Numbered from the stretch's first letter, positions 34,235 through 46,159 are shown. The stretch: 64,000 nucleotides of DNA from Athripsodes cinereus (GCA_947579605.1 OX388307.1:31721237-31785236); one strand, 5' to 3'. A program made the numbers and translations. The notes: generated by a model not told the origin, from the letters alone.

Positions 34235-35386
34235 AACTTATTTATTCTATTAAAGTGAACTTTCACAAAGCTACTCCAAGTACCCTACTAGGTAGGTATA
34301 CAATCGTTATAACGTTTGTTGTTTGTAGAACGCCTTTATTCAAATTATATAATATGTCTGTAGCCGCAGTACCAGTGGTTTTACTAGATGGTTTATTTTA
34401 ATTATTATTAAGTAAACAGAGAAAATCTGTTTTTCTTCTCTGGTGAATACGTATTATTATTATTAACTTTATTATAGGTAGTTAATGCATTGTTGTTTGG
34501 TCATTATATTTTCTGGTTTTTACGGTAAATAAAACAACATGCAGTTTAACTATTATTATTTGTTTGTAATCGTGTGCATTGTTTGATTTATGTTCTGTTT
34601 TGTATTTTTAGATGTCTGAGTTATTTTTTTTTCACTGCAAATTTTTTGCCATTACTTTGTTTGAGTACTAAACCCAATGTTACCTATTCGGATTTTGAAA
34701 ATATCGTAGCTCAGACAAAAAAAGTACCTACGCAGATTTCAGAAAAACTCCTATGTGAAATTTGAAAAACAACGATCTTCTTTTGACGTCCTGAATCAGA
34801 TATCCTACCTGAATTTTTTGTAAAATTAAGAGACCCGTCCCCAGAACTACAAAACTGTATAGGAATTTAATTATTTCGCGATCTTCTTGGGCTTATTAAG
34901 GAATATTTTAGAAAAGTGGTACGTTCGATAACGAATATTCTTAGATATGTTATATCATGGATTTGAAACAAAAATACGTAAATCTACGTAAAAATTTGCG
35001 AGAACAAAATAACATTGAGTAAATCTCCCGTGAAGATCACGGTTGGTAAAGAATAATTTATGTCACCATAGACATACTAAACTTGCAACGCGGATCATTT
35101 TAACGGAATTTTTGTGTTCCAACATCGATGACCTTCAAGCATTAGCAATGTATTGTCTTGACGTTAGCGTCAGTTTAAAACTGGATGCAAAATTTGACTG
35201 GCTGCATGGCCGATTTTTTCTTTGAATTACCTATCTAGTATATCTTTGTATGTCACACATTATTTATAAATAAGATTTCGCGTAAGTATCCAACCAAAAA
35301 AAAAACAAAAAATAGTTGGAGACCTACTTTATATCAAGAATTTATGGAATAAAAGTAATGTCATAACATGTTTCATGTTGTATTAT
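34235..35386. other. Unassigned sequence
   Basis: AT-rich. Small frames at 34574-34765 and 35043-35225 show no recognisable motif. Confidence 0.45.
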
Positions 35387-35550
35387 TTAAATACTACTAC
35401 TACTACTATCTCATCACGGTATATCCCATTAGTGGAGTTGCTTATAGTTGGTATATCCCAGCAGACCAGTTGCATGCAATCAACATGCAAGATGTCCTTG
35501 CCGCGCCAACTAAAATTTAAGAGGAACGTCATCGCTGAATTTAAAATGTA
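35387..35550 (-). repeat. Rep1 copy, reverse, with (CTA)n tail
   Basis: ACTACTACTACTATCTCATCACGG marks the tail; then CAGACCAGTTGCATGCAATC and CGTCATCGCTGAATTTAAAATG. It holds a short internal duplication of TTGGTATATCCCA. Confidence 0.8.
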
Positions 35551-35554
35551 AAAA

Positions 35555-36127
35555 TAACTTAATTTTTCCGTCATCGAAATTATTTATGAGGCTAAAATTT
35601 AATTTAATCTATCTTTTAGCCGTGAATATTTTAGAAATACCAGACATATGAAATATTCGGATATGGGAAGGAGTCTTCATTATAATATGCCTATATTATT
35701 ATTCTCTTACATATGCTTGTAAATCTTGTAAGTCACCAAAGTTCAAAAGCGGAATATACTAAGCTTCGAGGGCTTCACAGAATAAAAATAATAATATCAG
35801 AATTAACTACCTGAATAATATTATTTAAGAAGGGAAAATAATTATATCTTAATTGATTAATCTCATAATTTCGATAATCAGTATAATTATAGATAAATCA
35901 ATCACAAGCTAGTGATAATTTGTAGGCAATCCTTAAGGGATAAACTGATAAGATTTTATCAAATTAGATGATATTTTTCAGCTTCGTTTGACGTGAACGG
36001 AAAAAGGGGAGGAATGTATAAAACGAGCTGTCAAGGTTAGGCGCATTACACATTAATATTTTCATTTCGTTTCGTATTCAAGGCCACAAAACAGACAATT
36101 AAGAAAATAGACAACTAAAAGTTTTAG
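35555..36127. other. AT-rich sequence, nothing recognised
   Basis: No supported frame or repeat. Confidence 0.5.
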
Positions 36128-36221
36128 AAGTGGGGATGTCAGTGTTGGTATCTGAACATTCACTACATTATTCAATATTAATGTAGTGAATGTTCAGATA
36201 CCAACACTGACATCCCCACTT
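36128..36221. repeat. Perfect 43-bp inverted repeat with 8-nt spacer
   Basis: AAGTGGGGATGTCAGTGTTG... to 36170, spacer TTCAATAT, exact complement 36179-36221. No clear target duplication (TAG occurs near both ends but not in register with the arms). Confidence 0.92.
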
Positions 36222-36229
36222 AGTGTAGT

Positions 36230-37145
36230 TTATTAAAGTGAGCTCAGTATTGCATTGTCATCGATAATGAACAGTTAATGTTTGAAAACGTTCTGACATT
36301 TGAATAAAGTGAAGTGGAAGTAAAACAGTGTTCTATAATACATTAATTTTATTATTTTGTAAAATGACGTTCCACAAAGTTTCTCTCGCAAATTTCGAAA
36401 ATTTAAAAATATGATAGGTATTTCATAGATCAGCTTTCATATAACAACATGCGCCACAATTAATTTAATAAAAAAATATTTATGGAACATTCCGGACATC
36501 TAAATAATAAAAATAAAATAAATAAGAAATAATCTTAACATACCTACATTGTATATACAGTCTCGCTGACTCATTTACTCCTCACATCTTCTTTCAGATT
36601 ATTATATACAAAATCAGCTGATGTTTACAAAAATAAAAACACATGTACAATTTATGCCTTTCTAGCTATTGTGTTTTTCAATTAGCCTAAAATTGGAGAA
36701 AGATAAAGATATGATAGTCTTTTACAGCTTTGATAGAAATACATAAAATTACGTGATATAATCGATGGAAAGTGTGGATATATTTGTCGATTATATCAGA
36801 TGTGTATCTATTGGAAAAGTTTTGTAGGATAATTAATGTGTATCCAACTGGTATTTTGCAACTCTTATATGTGAAAAGGTCTCTAGGGAGGCGAATCAGA
36901 GGCATTAATTGTTACCATGGATACCATTAATCAAAGGATATTGAGTGACAAATCCCCGGACGTTCTGAGGGTTTCGGCTTATTTACAGGATTCAAAAGAT
37001 GTCCTTTTATCGAAAAACTAGTATCGGTATTGTAAATCTGATTTTTTTTAAAAAATACCTTTAGCAAAACATCTTTAAACTGTAATTTATTATATTTTAA
37101 TTTACATTTCTGTGGAGTCCACAAAAGGAATAGGTCTCACAATCG
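36230..37145. other. AT-rich sequence, nothing recognised
   Basis: Frames at 36687-36905 and 36927-37124 on the minus strand are not family-like. Confidence 0.45.
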
Positions 37146-37146
37146 A

Positions 37147-37385
37147 CCGGTGTGGCTTGAAGGCTAACGCTCTTGCCTTTGAGTCACCACGTCCCGGATT
37201 CGATTCCCGGCCAGGGCAAAATGAAGAATGACCTTTTTCAAATTATCCTGGGTCTGGGTGTTACACGTATATGTGTTCAATGAATTGTATATGTGTATCG
37301 TCGCGTTAGTACCCATAATACAAGATTCATATCTTAGTTTGGGACTAGCTCGGTTTGTGTGAATTTTCTATGCATGTTATGTTAT
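37147..37385 (+). repeat. SINE-C, tRNA-derived
   Basis: A-box-like TGTGGCTTGAAGG at about 37151 and B-box GGATTCGATTCCC at 37197-37209, in tRNA-like spacing, then a body ending ACTAGCTCGGTTTGTGTG. 63660-63760 is a reverse piece of its body. Confidence 0.75.
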
Positions 37386-37578
37386 GTAATCTTTTCCGTA
37401 AGATTATGAATGTCCTGTAAAAGGCGGGTGTTTAAAACCTCACATGTCTACGATTCAGCAATAATGCATGTCACCATGCCTGAATGGCTTATATCTTACT
37501 GAATATATATGTAATCATGTTTATTTCTTACAGTAAGTCCACTGGCTACCTCATTTGTGAGATTTGCCGTAATATTAA

Positions 37579-38704
37579 CCCTCCAATTCCCATGCCTTAC
37601 CTAATCATAATATTTCTATGAAATTTTGTATACGGGGTCTATATGGAGTCCAAAGTAATGGACGATCGACAAAAAATGATAATTTTTTGTAGTTTTTTTA
37701 TGGGGGAGGTGGCACCTGAGGGTGACATTGGGCACAGTAGATACCAAATTAAACAAAAACATAAAAAAACATTTTTTGTTTGATTTTATTAGCAAAAACA
37801 ATGTAGTATTCACGAAACATTTTTAAAATATTTAGTTATAGTAATTATGTACTACACCACATAAATTTATGTAGTGTAGTACATTATTACTAGAAATAAA
37901 TATTTTAAAAACATATTTTTATAAAGCAAAATTACATTTTTAATTCAAGAAAACGATTTTTTCCACATAGATGTGTTTGATATTATAAAAATTTTAGAGA
38001 GATAAGACTCAAAATTGACGAGGTACTCGAAACCAGTAGCCGCTGCCCATATCTTGTAACTAAATCTTAAAGGTTTTTGCTTTATGTGCTGCTTTCTCCC
38101 ATAATGCCCATAATATGGTACCATTGATTCATCTATTGATATGTGGCTTGAAGCAACAGAAACAAAGTTATTTCAGAATTTTTTGTTCAAGTATTCAAAA
38201 TACATTTTCAGCTTACCAAAAGAACCATTTTTGGGCACAAGGCCTAATAAAATCAACAAAAAACAAGAATTAATACAATGCAAAGAAATGGTTCTTAAAT
38301 TTGTTCAATAATGTACCTGTCATGCCCAATGTCACCTGGAGGTGATATTGCAGTTTAAAATAGCTATAAATCGAATATTTAAATGAAATCATGATTAAAA
38401 TTTTGTGTAAATACTAAATTGATCCTTTATAATTCTGTTTTTGAAAAAATATTTCACGAAAATTACTATTTAGACATTTTTTATTGATGTTTATTTCGGA
38501 ATGTAACAATAACACCAATATTCCCGCCAAGAGCTGACAAAAAATGACAAAATACGTAAGTTTAGTGTTGCCAGTCATAAAAAAATATACACATTTGGAT
38601 TGTAAAACCATTGTACAAAAATATAATTCTAAATAAAAATTCCACATATTTTTAATATTTTTTTGAAATCGCAGCACCTGTAGGTGACGTTGGGAATTGG
38701 AGGG
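37579..38704 (-). mobile_element. piggyBac-like transposon, degenerate
   Basis: TTAA flanks (37575-37578 and 38705-38708) and ends CCCTCCAATTCCCA / TGGGAATTGGAGGG, both hallmarks of piggyBac. Inner motifs CACCTGAGGGTGACATTGGG (37714) and CACCTGTAGGTGACGTTGGG (38675), plus an inverted CCCAATGTCACCTGGAGGTG (38317), look like repeated subterminal sites. 1126 bp, too short for a full gene; a transposase relic lies inside. Confidence 0.9.
37985..38185 (-). pseudogene. piggyBac transposase relic (first catalytic Asp region)
   Basis: The minus strand reads SSHISIDESMVPYYGHYG, then QKPLRFSYKIW and TGFEYLVNFE. This matches the conserved core of piggyBac transposases around the first catalytic aspartate (SIDE-MVP-FG--, KP-RFG-K-W). 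A stop codon lies about 20 codons upstream and the other catalytic parts are missing. It cannot act. Confidence 0.88.
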
Positions 38705-38749
38705 TTAAAGTAGTAGTTTTAGAAAAAGTTAAATTTTTTGATGATTCTC

Positions 38750-39020
38750 ATAATTATACCAAACTCTCCTGTCGGAAAGGCTATATATAAAATTGTTTTA
38801 TGATTTGAATGTTCATGTCGATATTTTCAACATAACATAGGTACAATCACTTTATCGCTAAGATAGAGATTCTCCTTTGATTCTGTTTTTTTGTGATGAT
38901 ATCTTTAGTTCATTTTTTCTTTTGTTTTTTTCATTTTTCCTGCTAAGACCGCCTTGGCCAAAAGCTGTTATGGTCTCAGTGCAGGGTGATATTTTTAGAG
39001 TAATAATAATAATAATATCA
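38750..39020 (+). repeat. Rep2 copy with (AAT)n tail
   Basis: CCAAACTCTCCTGTCGGAAAG, TTGAATGTTCATGTCGATAT, CGCTAAGATAGAGATTCTCC, GGCCAAAAGCTGTTATGGTC, then AATAATAATAATAAT. The fullest copy with a tail. Confidence 0.8.
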
Positions 39021-39087
39021 ATGGCTGGGACTCGAAAGTGGAAAAATTTATGTTTAGAAAGAAATTTGGACTGTTTTATATTTTACC

Positions 39088-39255
39088 TCTTCTCCGTTCT
39101 AACAAAAAAATAAGAAATTCAAGATAGGTGGCAAGTCTTATTGCTGAATTTAAGACGATAAAACTCTGTATTTTTCGAATACCTGCCTTTTACATGACAC
39201 TTTGAAACTTACTACAGTGGGGGACCAATTTTTTGATGGGTGCTCCACTTGGACT
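39088..39255 (-). repeat. Rep1 copy, reverse, tail missing
   Basis: TTCAAGATAGGTGGCAAGTC, TTTTTCGAATACCTGCC, CATGACACTTTGAAACTTAC, GTGGGGGACCAATTTTTTG. Confidence 0.75.
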
Positions 39256-39259
39256 GTTT

Positions 39260-39860
39260 TCAATACTTAATTCGAATATCTCCATTATTTTTCACACTCA
39301 CTTCATGGGTTCGATGGTTTTGAAAAAATTCATTGTTGTAACAGAGAGTATTTTTGTATGTTTGCCTCGATACAGGGCAACCTAGTGAGGCTGCTGCAAC
39401 TAAATTGTAGCTATATTGGTGATATTTTTTCTCAACATTTCTACTTTATTATTGATTGAATAAAGAATTTATTAATTATTTTTTTAAATTAAAATTTAAA
39501 ATTTAATTTAAAAATTACAGAATTTGACACCAAACTATACATTATACATGTATAGTACCAACTCCATTATTAACAACACATAATATACGTAATTTTCTCA
39601 TTTCCTTGTGAACTTATAGTTTCGTTTCTCACACATACAAACATACTCGTTGTATCACTACCTAGGATAAGTACATAATATATCTATTAAATATGTTTGT
39701 AAGCAAATTTGTGTATCCGTTTTAACGAGACAATAATTATAGAATGATCAAATAATGGAATGGCCACTCAGGACACACTAAAAAGATATAAAACAATAAA
39801 TGACTTCTTTGTAAACTTGGCCACAACATCAAAAGTGCTCATCACTATCGCTGAGGGCAT
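39260..39860. other. AT-rich sequence, nothing recognised
   Basis: No supported frame or repeat. Confidence 0.5.
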
Positions 39861-39864
39861 GACA

Positions 39865-40015
39865 ATGTAACTGATGAGGTATGCCACCCGTCCTGAATGT
39901 CTTGATTTTATATTGACACAGAGAGGACAGCTTGCATGTTTATTATATGCAACTGGTCCGCTAGCTACCTCACTTGTGGGATATGCCATGATGGTATAGG
40001 TATGTAGTAGTAGTT
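39865..40015 (+). repeat. Rep1 copy, forward, with (TAG)n tail
   Basis: TGAGGTATGCCACCCGTCC, CAGCTTGCATGTTTATTATA, GGGATATGCCATGATGGTAT, GTAGTAGTAGT. Confidence 0.85.
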
Positions 40016-41170
40016 GTCTAACTCGTGATATTAAAAAAATACCAAAAATGCCTTTTTCTGTACTTTTGAAAATTTACTGACAAAGGTTGAGGAACGTATT
40101 CTCTGCCAGCGACACAATGAAAGACTAAACTTTTAATGTATTAAGTATAATTATTTTTTGAGCAACACCGTATTTAAAACTAGTGTATCAAGAATTATGT
40201 GTATCAAATAGATATATAGATAGATCAGTGGCGGTTCTTCTTTAGGAACGTTAATACAAAATATATTTGATTTTTAATTCATCAAGTTGATTGCTTATTT
40301 TATAAAGCTAATTTACCACTTATTTCATTTGTGTCATTTTATTGTTTTTATTGCAACAATGTCATTGAGAGGTGATCTACAACCATGTTTTTATTTCGTA
40401 GTTTTTTGTATTCGATATCTTTATATTGGTAATGTGTAGACTGTAGAACCTCGATTGGTTCATGTGTTTTAACATAATAATATTATCATGACGAAATCAA
40501 AAAACAAATTAATGTTTTATTCTACTAGGTATGTATTTGTTGAGAGAGACGTCTTTCGTCATGTTAGGACATTTTCAAGCTTGACAATCGGATTGAAAAC
40601 TTCCTTAATAATAATAATAATATGGACAATTTGTATTTGGAACCGTTTCATTAGTTGTTTTTTTTTTAATTTCGTTATGGAATTCTACTACCTTAACACC
40701 GACACAGCGAATACATAAATTACCTATTATCATATTGGCATTCGTTATTTATTTTGTAAGAAAAACCGTTTTACTTTCATACAATAAAAAAAAATATTTG
40801 CACTGTAACCCCATTAATGTACCGCACCAACCGCCTCTTAAATAGATAGATAGATAGTAGAAGTAATAAAGTATTAGTAGTAGAAGTAGAGGTATAAGTC
40901 TCTTGATGGAATTTCCGTGTATTATAACACCGCTTACCAACATGCGGATAATCCCTAAATAGGGTACAACGAGATAAGACGCAACATTGGGGTTTGTTTG
41001 ACCAACAAGAAACGAACAGTATCTACTTCTATGTCATACATAAATACATAGTATGTAGGTACTTATATGTGCAATCGTGGCCGTATCCATGGGCGCATTC
41101 AGAATTTTACCTAAAGGCACCAACTTGTCAAATTTGGTTGCTTCCTCAATAATGTTTTTCTCTACATATT
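40016..41170. other. AT-rich sequence
   Basis: Only simple repeats (ATAG at 40840-40855). No gene recognised. Confidence 0.5.
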
Positions 41171-41440
41171 TTTTTTTTTTTTCACTTGTGGCATAACATC
41201 CTACAAGGATGATTTGTGCCGCTAATAACGTCTCAAAGTGTTGTTAAATTGTCAAAGAGAAGATAGTTAGAGGATTATAGAATAATAAAATTAGCTTTTA
41301 TTGATTTGAGAAGGGACAAATGGACTGTATCGGATGTCATACTCAATAATGTTTCAATATTCAGGGGGAATTGGCAATTGTTTTGAAGAGCATTAACAAA
41401 AATATCATACGCATCCCTGATAGGGCACCCTTTCTCTACA
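41168..41440 (-). repeat. LINE 3' end with poly(A)
   Basis: On the minus strand GCCACAAGTGAAAAAAAAAA ends a stretch that includes GGCACAAATCATCCTTGTAG. The poly(A) suggests an A-tailed LINE. No coding part. Confidence 0.5.
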
Positions 41441-41600
41441 TATTAATACCATAAACTCTTGTTTTACTGTCACAACTACACAAAATTGATAAAAATTTCA
41501 ATTTTCCGGATTTAGTTTTGAAATTTGATGAAATATGTCACAATCAATCGTTCGATCGTTTGATCGTTCTTCTAGCTCCCGATTTTAAAAGATATAAAAA

Positions 41601-41770
41601 TTAATTTATTTATTCTTTTTGCACATCATCATTATATAACAATATGTTAACAAAACAATACATAATTTAAAATACTAGGACGATATGCAGTGGTGAGATT
41701 ATCACTATCAAGTGATTTCTTCCTTCTAGCTACGACACATTGAGATGTATCTACCTAATTAAAACAAATT
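41601..41770 (-). mobile_element. Severely truncated copy of the CR1-like LINE
   Basis: GCACATCATCATTATATAAC, ACTAGGACGATATGCAGTGG, GAGATTATCACTATCAAGTG parallel 48760-48930, the 3' end of the full element, in the same orientation. Only about 170 bp are left. It marks the family's 3' end and (AAAT)n tail. Confidence 0.85.
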
Positions 41771-41820
41771 AAATAACTTTTCTATTTTCGAAGATGAAAC
41801 ACTATGAAAGCTCATTTTTA

Positions 41821-41948
41821 AATTAAGGTAATAAAAAATAAAAAATGAAACACTGTATAATTTTCACTAATTAATATATTGCTTAAAAGCTTCTAAGCAA
41901 TATATAAATTAGTGAAAGTTATAAAGTGTTTCATTTTTAATAACCTAA
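41821..41948. repeat. MITE-like imperfect inverted repeat
   Basis: TTAAGGTAATAAAAAATAAA-AATGAAACAC... folds onto ...GTGTTTCATTTTTAATAACC around the centre TTAAAAGCTTCTAA. About 60-bp arms with several differences. The older kind of palindrome in this window. Confidence 0.75.
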
Positions 41949-41949
41949 A

Positions 41950-43380
41950 TTTACAAATTTAATACAAAACCTAACTAAATTTCACCTGTAATATAATTAT
42001 AAGATCTAATTTCTATAAAAAAGATGTGGGGCAATCGCGCACTTCACAATTTTTTTTACGCATTTCTCATTGAGTACTATTTTTGTCTTCTAGAGGGAAA
42101 GGGGCAGCATCCCCCTATCCTGATTACACCCTTGTCCATATCCATGTTTTATTGTTTATCTTTTACACAATAAGTAGTTTGAATATAATAATTTATTAAC
42201 ACCATGTTTATATTTAACTGTATAACTGTATAATTTATATCAATATTTTACATTATGCAAACAAGTGGAATAGTGATAATGTATGGTTATGTAATAACTT
42301 TATGTTTGATTTTCTCTATATCTGATTCATTGATTGAAAAAGTATACAAAATTAAAGTCTGGCTTCAGTTCCCTCTGCCCACCCCATAAGTGGGACGATA
42401 TGAGGGAATGTAAGATTAATATATTTATGAATTTATTATTTTATGCTATTTTTAGAATACGCGTAGGTTTTCCTAAAACAAGTATTGTCAATAGAATTTG
42501 TTTCTTATAATATGCTATCTTAGTTTTTCAACCACATTACCAGTAATTTTGTTTTCTTGAATAGTCTTTATTCAACTGTGTCTTAGAATTTCTCAAAAGA
42601 TATTAATTTCAAAATTCGAATACTTAATAAGCAAACGAATGACTGACAAGCATATATCGTTCTAATAGCTTACATATTTACAAAACTTACTCCCAATGGT
42701 TTAACATTTATTGAAGAGTTATGATTTTCAAAATTACATATTATATCCATTAAACCATTCAATCTTGTGTAGTTGGTTTTCCAATTTGATTTTTTTTTTC
42801 AATGATTTCTCAATTTCAATATTTGAGGTCAATCAATCAATCAAGCAATCAATAATCAATATCAAATCAAAAAAAAAATGGTGTTCTTGGTCAATCTAAA
42901 GTACATCCAGTATTATCTTGCATTATGTTTCTTCAGATACCGGTTGATGTCATCCATATGTATATCTTGGTCCACCTAATTAATTGTTATACTTATTTTT
43001 TTACATTTTAATAAACTTGCTACACTTCACTCCGTTCCACTCATCCAATCTTTTTTTTTCTCTCCCCATAAATCCCCATAGATAATACATTATGATACAC
43101 GACGCTTCATTATTCAATCTCATACAGCCGATTAGCTGGTAGATAAAGAATTAATCGAACAATCGATCCAATATCGACGGCGTCGTTTTAACCCTTAATG
43201 ATTACACGCGAAGCGACGGGGTGTGATAAATCCCATCACACACGATGTTCCTATCTTAAATAATTAAAGGGTGGCCGATCGATTCCCAAATTGATTTGAA
43301 ATCTATGACATTATAATATCAACACTCTACGATATTCTATGAAAGAGAAAAAATCATGTCCCTATTTTCTAAGCCTCAAC
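41950..43380. other. AT-rich sequence, no gene recognised
   Basis: Nothing supported. 42830-42870 has short AATCAATC repeats. Confidence 0.5.
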
Positions 43381-43384
43381 TCAA

Positions 43385-43515
43385 ATGCCTTACAACGCTT
43401 TTCCTGGGAGCACGGGGCAGAAATCAGCCTTCTTTGCTCAGAAGGTCTCGACGCCAATTGAGTAATCTTTTCCCACGACATTTCTAGCGTTCTGATATTG
43501 TTATAACATGAACGG
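43385..43515 (-). pseudogene. RTE-like LINE tail (type c), decayed
   Basis: AACGCTTTTCCTGGGAGCAC, TCTCGACGCCAATTGAG, TCCCACGACATTTCTAGCG and AACATGAACGGTA parallel the type-c tail with many changes. Confidence 0.6.
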
Positions 43516-43530
43516 TATTTTGTAGACTAA

Positions 43531-43615
43531 TGTTTATTTTATTTTATTTGACGAAAACTCACGGCATAAGCCTATTACATGTTGAAATATATAAATACAA
43601 GCATTTATAAATTAA
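43531..43615 (-). repeat. LINE 3' end with A/T-rich tail
   Basis: ACTCACGGCATAAGCCTATTAC next to TTTATTTTATTTTATTTGA; relative of 20905-20984. Confidence 0.5.
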
Positions 43616-43619
43616 ACAG

Positions 43620-44525
43620 TGACAAATATCATAAAATACTACAAAAAAAAAAACTATTTTAATGGATTTGGCGCGACTGTATATTTGTATTTAATATTTA
43701 TATTAAAAAAAAAAACAAGTTTTACATATTTGAATATCTTTTCTCCATTAGTGTGGTTTCAGGTTGTACCGATGTTAATTATCTCTATTTTGGGCAGTCC
43801 AAAATAGTTTCATCAATGTTCTTTATACCAGATTTTTTCAATTGACATCATCAAGTACGTTTTTGGGTTCATTTTTTAAAACAAACCTCCCCCTTATCCT
43901 TTCTATCCCAAGCAGACTGAATCCAATTACCACCGGTCACCCGCTGCATATTTTCAGATCACCTTGCCTACTGTGACCAGCCGACACTTCTCTTTGCTAT
44001 CCTATAATTGCAATTATAATTGCCATTCAAAACCCTTCTCAGTCCATCTAGAGCCACCATTTTTGGCTATGTGACCACTGAAGTAGTCCTCTCACGTCTG
44101 AGGTCATTATTGAAACAATCCCAATAATAAGCCACACAAAGGACTTCTTTTACAATACTATTACAACAATATCAGGGTACTAGGAATGTTGTTGGGAAAA
44201 ATATTTCAATTAACACAAAATCTCACCGAGTGCAATAGAAATCAAAATTAAAATAAAGGCCTTTTTAATTTTCAAAAATTGAAACAAAAAATTTCATGCA
44301 GATGAATGTAATCAAGATAAGAATCAGTAGGTGATTTTTGTGTAGTACAGTAGAGTGTAGTGAAATTGGAAAATAAATAAAAAACGAACACAATCAAATA
44401 ACATACAGGTTGGTAATAAAACATTCGTAGGAAATCCCATTGCACAAGGGTAGGTTCTATTCTTTACAACTATTTTGCCAATCTACCTTTGTTGTATTGT
44501 GTTCCATTGTAAAATGTAGGGTGAT
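43620..44525. other. AT-rich sequence, nothing recognised
   Basis: No supported frame or repeat. Confidence 0.45.
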
Positions 44526-44529
44526 CAAA

Positions 44530-44735
44530 GTTTTAATATTAAAAAAAATCATACGAGAGTGAAATAAAATTAGCATCACACACTCTCATGATGATGATTC
44601 TGGATGATTTTGTTTTGACGCCGTTTAACAGTCCGTAGACCGTCTCAAGGGCGCCGGTGAAGAGTGCAGTTTTCAATTTGCTCCTGAAGCTGGTGACAGT
44701 CTGATTGTCTATTAATGACACCGGAAGGTGTAAGT
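44530..44735 (-). pseudogene. CR1-type LINE, C-terminal scrap
   Basis: The minus strand reads SLIDNQTVTSFRSKLKTALF, then LLNGVKTKSSR. The 'SFRSKLKT-LF' box is typical of the last residues of CR1/L2-type proteins. Related scraps: 54655-54790 and 58870-59110. Confidence 0.65.
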
Positions 44736-44799
44736 TTTCTCATGCCTATGGATGGCAGATATTCGTAAAATATGACGGATATGTAATTTTAATTTTGGT

Positions 44800-44940
44800 T
44801 TAGAGCCGATATCAGACAACCAATACTGAATGTCTTCATTTTAATTAGCAAGAAGAGGACGGCTTGTATGTTTCATATGTGTATAAATTTAGTCCACTGG
44901 CTACCCTACTCGGGAAGACATCATGATGGTATAAAGAGAA
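44800..44940 (+). repeat. Rep1 copy, forward
   Basis: CCAATACTGAATGTCTTCAT, AGAGGACGGCTTGTATGTTT, TCCACTGGCTACCCTACTC, ATCATGATGGTATAAAG. Confidence 0.75.
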
Positions 44941-44969
44941 AGAGAGGTAAAAAGAGTTGGGTATTATTT

Positions 44970-45195
44970 ATAGGAGAGACGATGGTCCTGGCATGTTCTG
45001 AGAATGCCCAATGATAGTTGGCCAAAAAGTCCGAGAGAAGATTCCGTCGGCCCGGGCGTTCTTCTTTCACAATACACCGTTCCTATGACAATGACATCAG
45101 AGCGCAGGGAAAGTCGTGGGAAGAGGTGACGTGATTGGTGCAGAGACGCTCTGAATGGAGGAGGCTCTGTGCTCCCGGAATGTTGAGGGCGATGG
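44970..45195 (+). pseudogene. RTE-like LINE tail (type c)
   Basis: GAGACGATGGTCCTGGCATG, ATAGTTGGCCAAAAAGTCC, CCGTCGGCCCGGGCG, GTCGTGGGAAGAGGTGACG, ending TTGAGGGCGATGG. Frame broken by small indels. Confidence 0.8.
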
Positions 45196-45304
45196 AATGG
45201 ATTAATTTTTAGATATTTATTTTTAATAAGTTGAATAAGCACACCGGAATCAATAAGTCTTTGTTTGTTTGTTTTCTTTTAAAATTTTCACAATTCATTG
45301 ATGC

Positions 45305-45458
45305 TGATGTTCTTCTGGGTGAACCGCGTCAAGTTGGTCTTCCTCCTTAGTCTTCACGTTTCGACTACTCAATATTTAACTTCCTGAGGTGATGTTCATC
45401 ATCATCATCTTTAGAAGGAAGACCAACTAGATGCGGTACAACCGGAAGAACATCTTTA
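45305..45458. repeat. Imperfect 38-bp inverted repeat
   Basis: GATGTTCTTCTGGGTGAACC...GGTCTTCC and its near-complement GGAAGACCAACTAGATGCGG...GAACATC flank about 75 nt. The adjoining GTCGAAACGTGAAGAC (minus strand) recalls sequences after the endonuclease in some Penelope-like elements; this is only an impression. Confidence 0.5.
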
Positions 45459-45716
45459 TCTATAAATGAAGACCTCAAAAGCCTGCAACAGCTTACAATT
45501 CAGTACCAACAAAGTGTCATCAACTTTTTTAACAACACCCTTTGTCAGAAATCGTTTTTGGTTTGAAATGCGTCGTTCTGTAAACTGGAGGTTGCAGAAT
45601 TAATGGAAACATTATCCACAAACAAACAAACAGTCCAGTGTTAAATGAAGCAAAATATACCATTACTTAGTTTCAGTTATTGTAATTTACTGTTCCTGGA
45701 CTTCCTGGAAATAATA

Positions 45717-45780
45717 TTTGTTTATTTATTCATACATTGTAAAACTACTAATTTGCTTATTACATAAAAATTACAAAAGT
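45717..45780 (-). repeat. LINE 3' end with (AAAT)n-like tail
   Basis: TTTGTTTATTTATTCATACATTG on the plus strand has the look of LINE ends in this window. Weak call. Confidence 0.4.
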
Positions 45781-45904
45781 AGGTGACAGAAATAAAACAC
45801 AATACTATCTTATTCTTTAACTTTTTTATTATTTTTTTGGATATAAGCCTCCATTTTGATATTCCTCAACTTATTATCCTGACTTTACTGCTCCGCGTCA
45901 CTCC

Positions 45905-46155
45905 AACGATTCATTTTCATTCATCTGACCATCTAGTCCAGCGGTCGAGGAACCGGGATAAATTAATCCAAATAAGCCACATCCTGCGAGGCGATAAATA
46001 TCGACTTCTGCAGTTGATAATAGAAGGCAAGATTGAGGGACGTCGTGGAGTAGGAAGGAGGTAGATGTCGTGGCTGCGGAATATACGGCAATGGACCAGA
46101 GAGGCATTCTCCAGAGTGATCGCCAACGTCGGGGGGACCTGATACGGCAGTGATA
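45905..46155 (+). pseudogene. RTE-like LINE tail (type d)
   Basis: The plus strand reads KYRLLQLIIEGKIEGRRGVG, a stop, then MSWLRNIRQWTREAFSRVIA and ends with GGGACCTGATACGGC. It is the best copy of type d. The stop at the GGAGGTAG position shows it is dead. Confidence 0.8.
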
Positions 46156-46159
46156 GAAT

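Larger units (their letters stand above)
37386..38725 (+). repeat. Rep1 copy, forward, split by piggyBac
   Basis: GAATGTCCTGTAAAAGGCGG, CTGGCTACCTCATTTGTGAG, ATTTGCCGTAATATTAA to 37578; the tail resumes at 38709 as AGTAGTAGT. Without the insertion the sequence reads as a normal Rep1 tail. Confidence 0.8.

Noticed and set aside
37195..37212. tRNA gene at 37147-37230
   Set aside because: A and B boxes are present, but no cloverleaf or terminator follows, and the head is fused to a repeated body. Called SINE-C instead.
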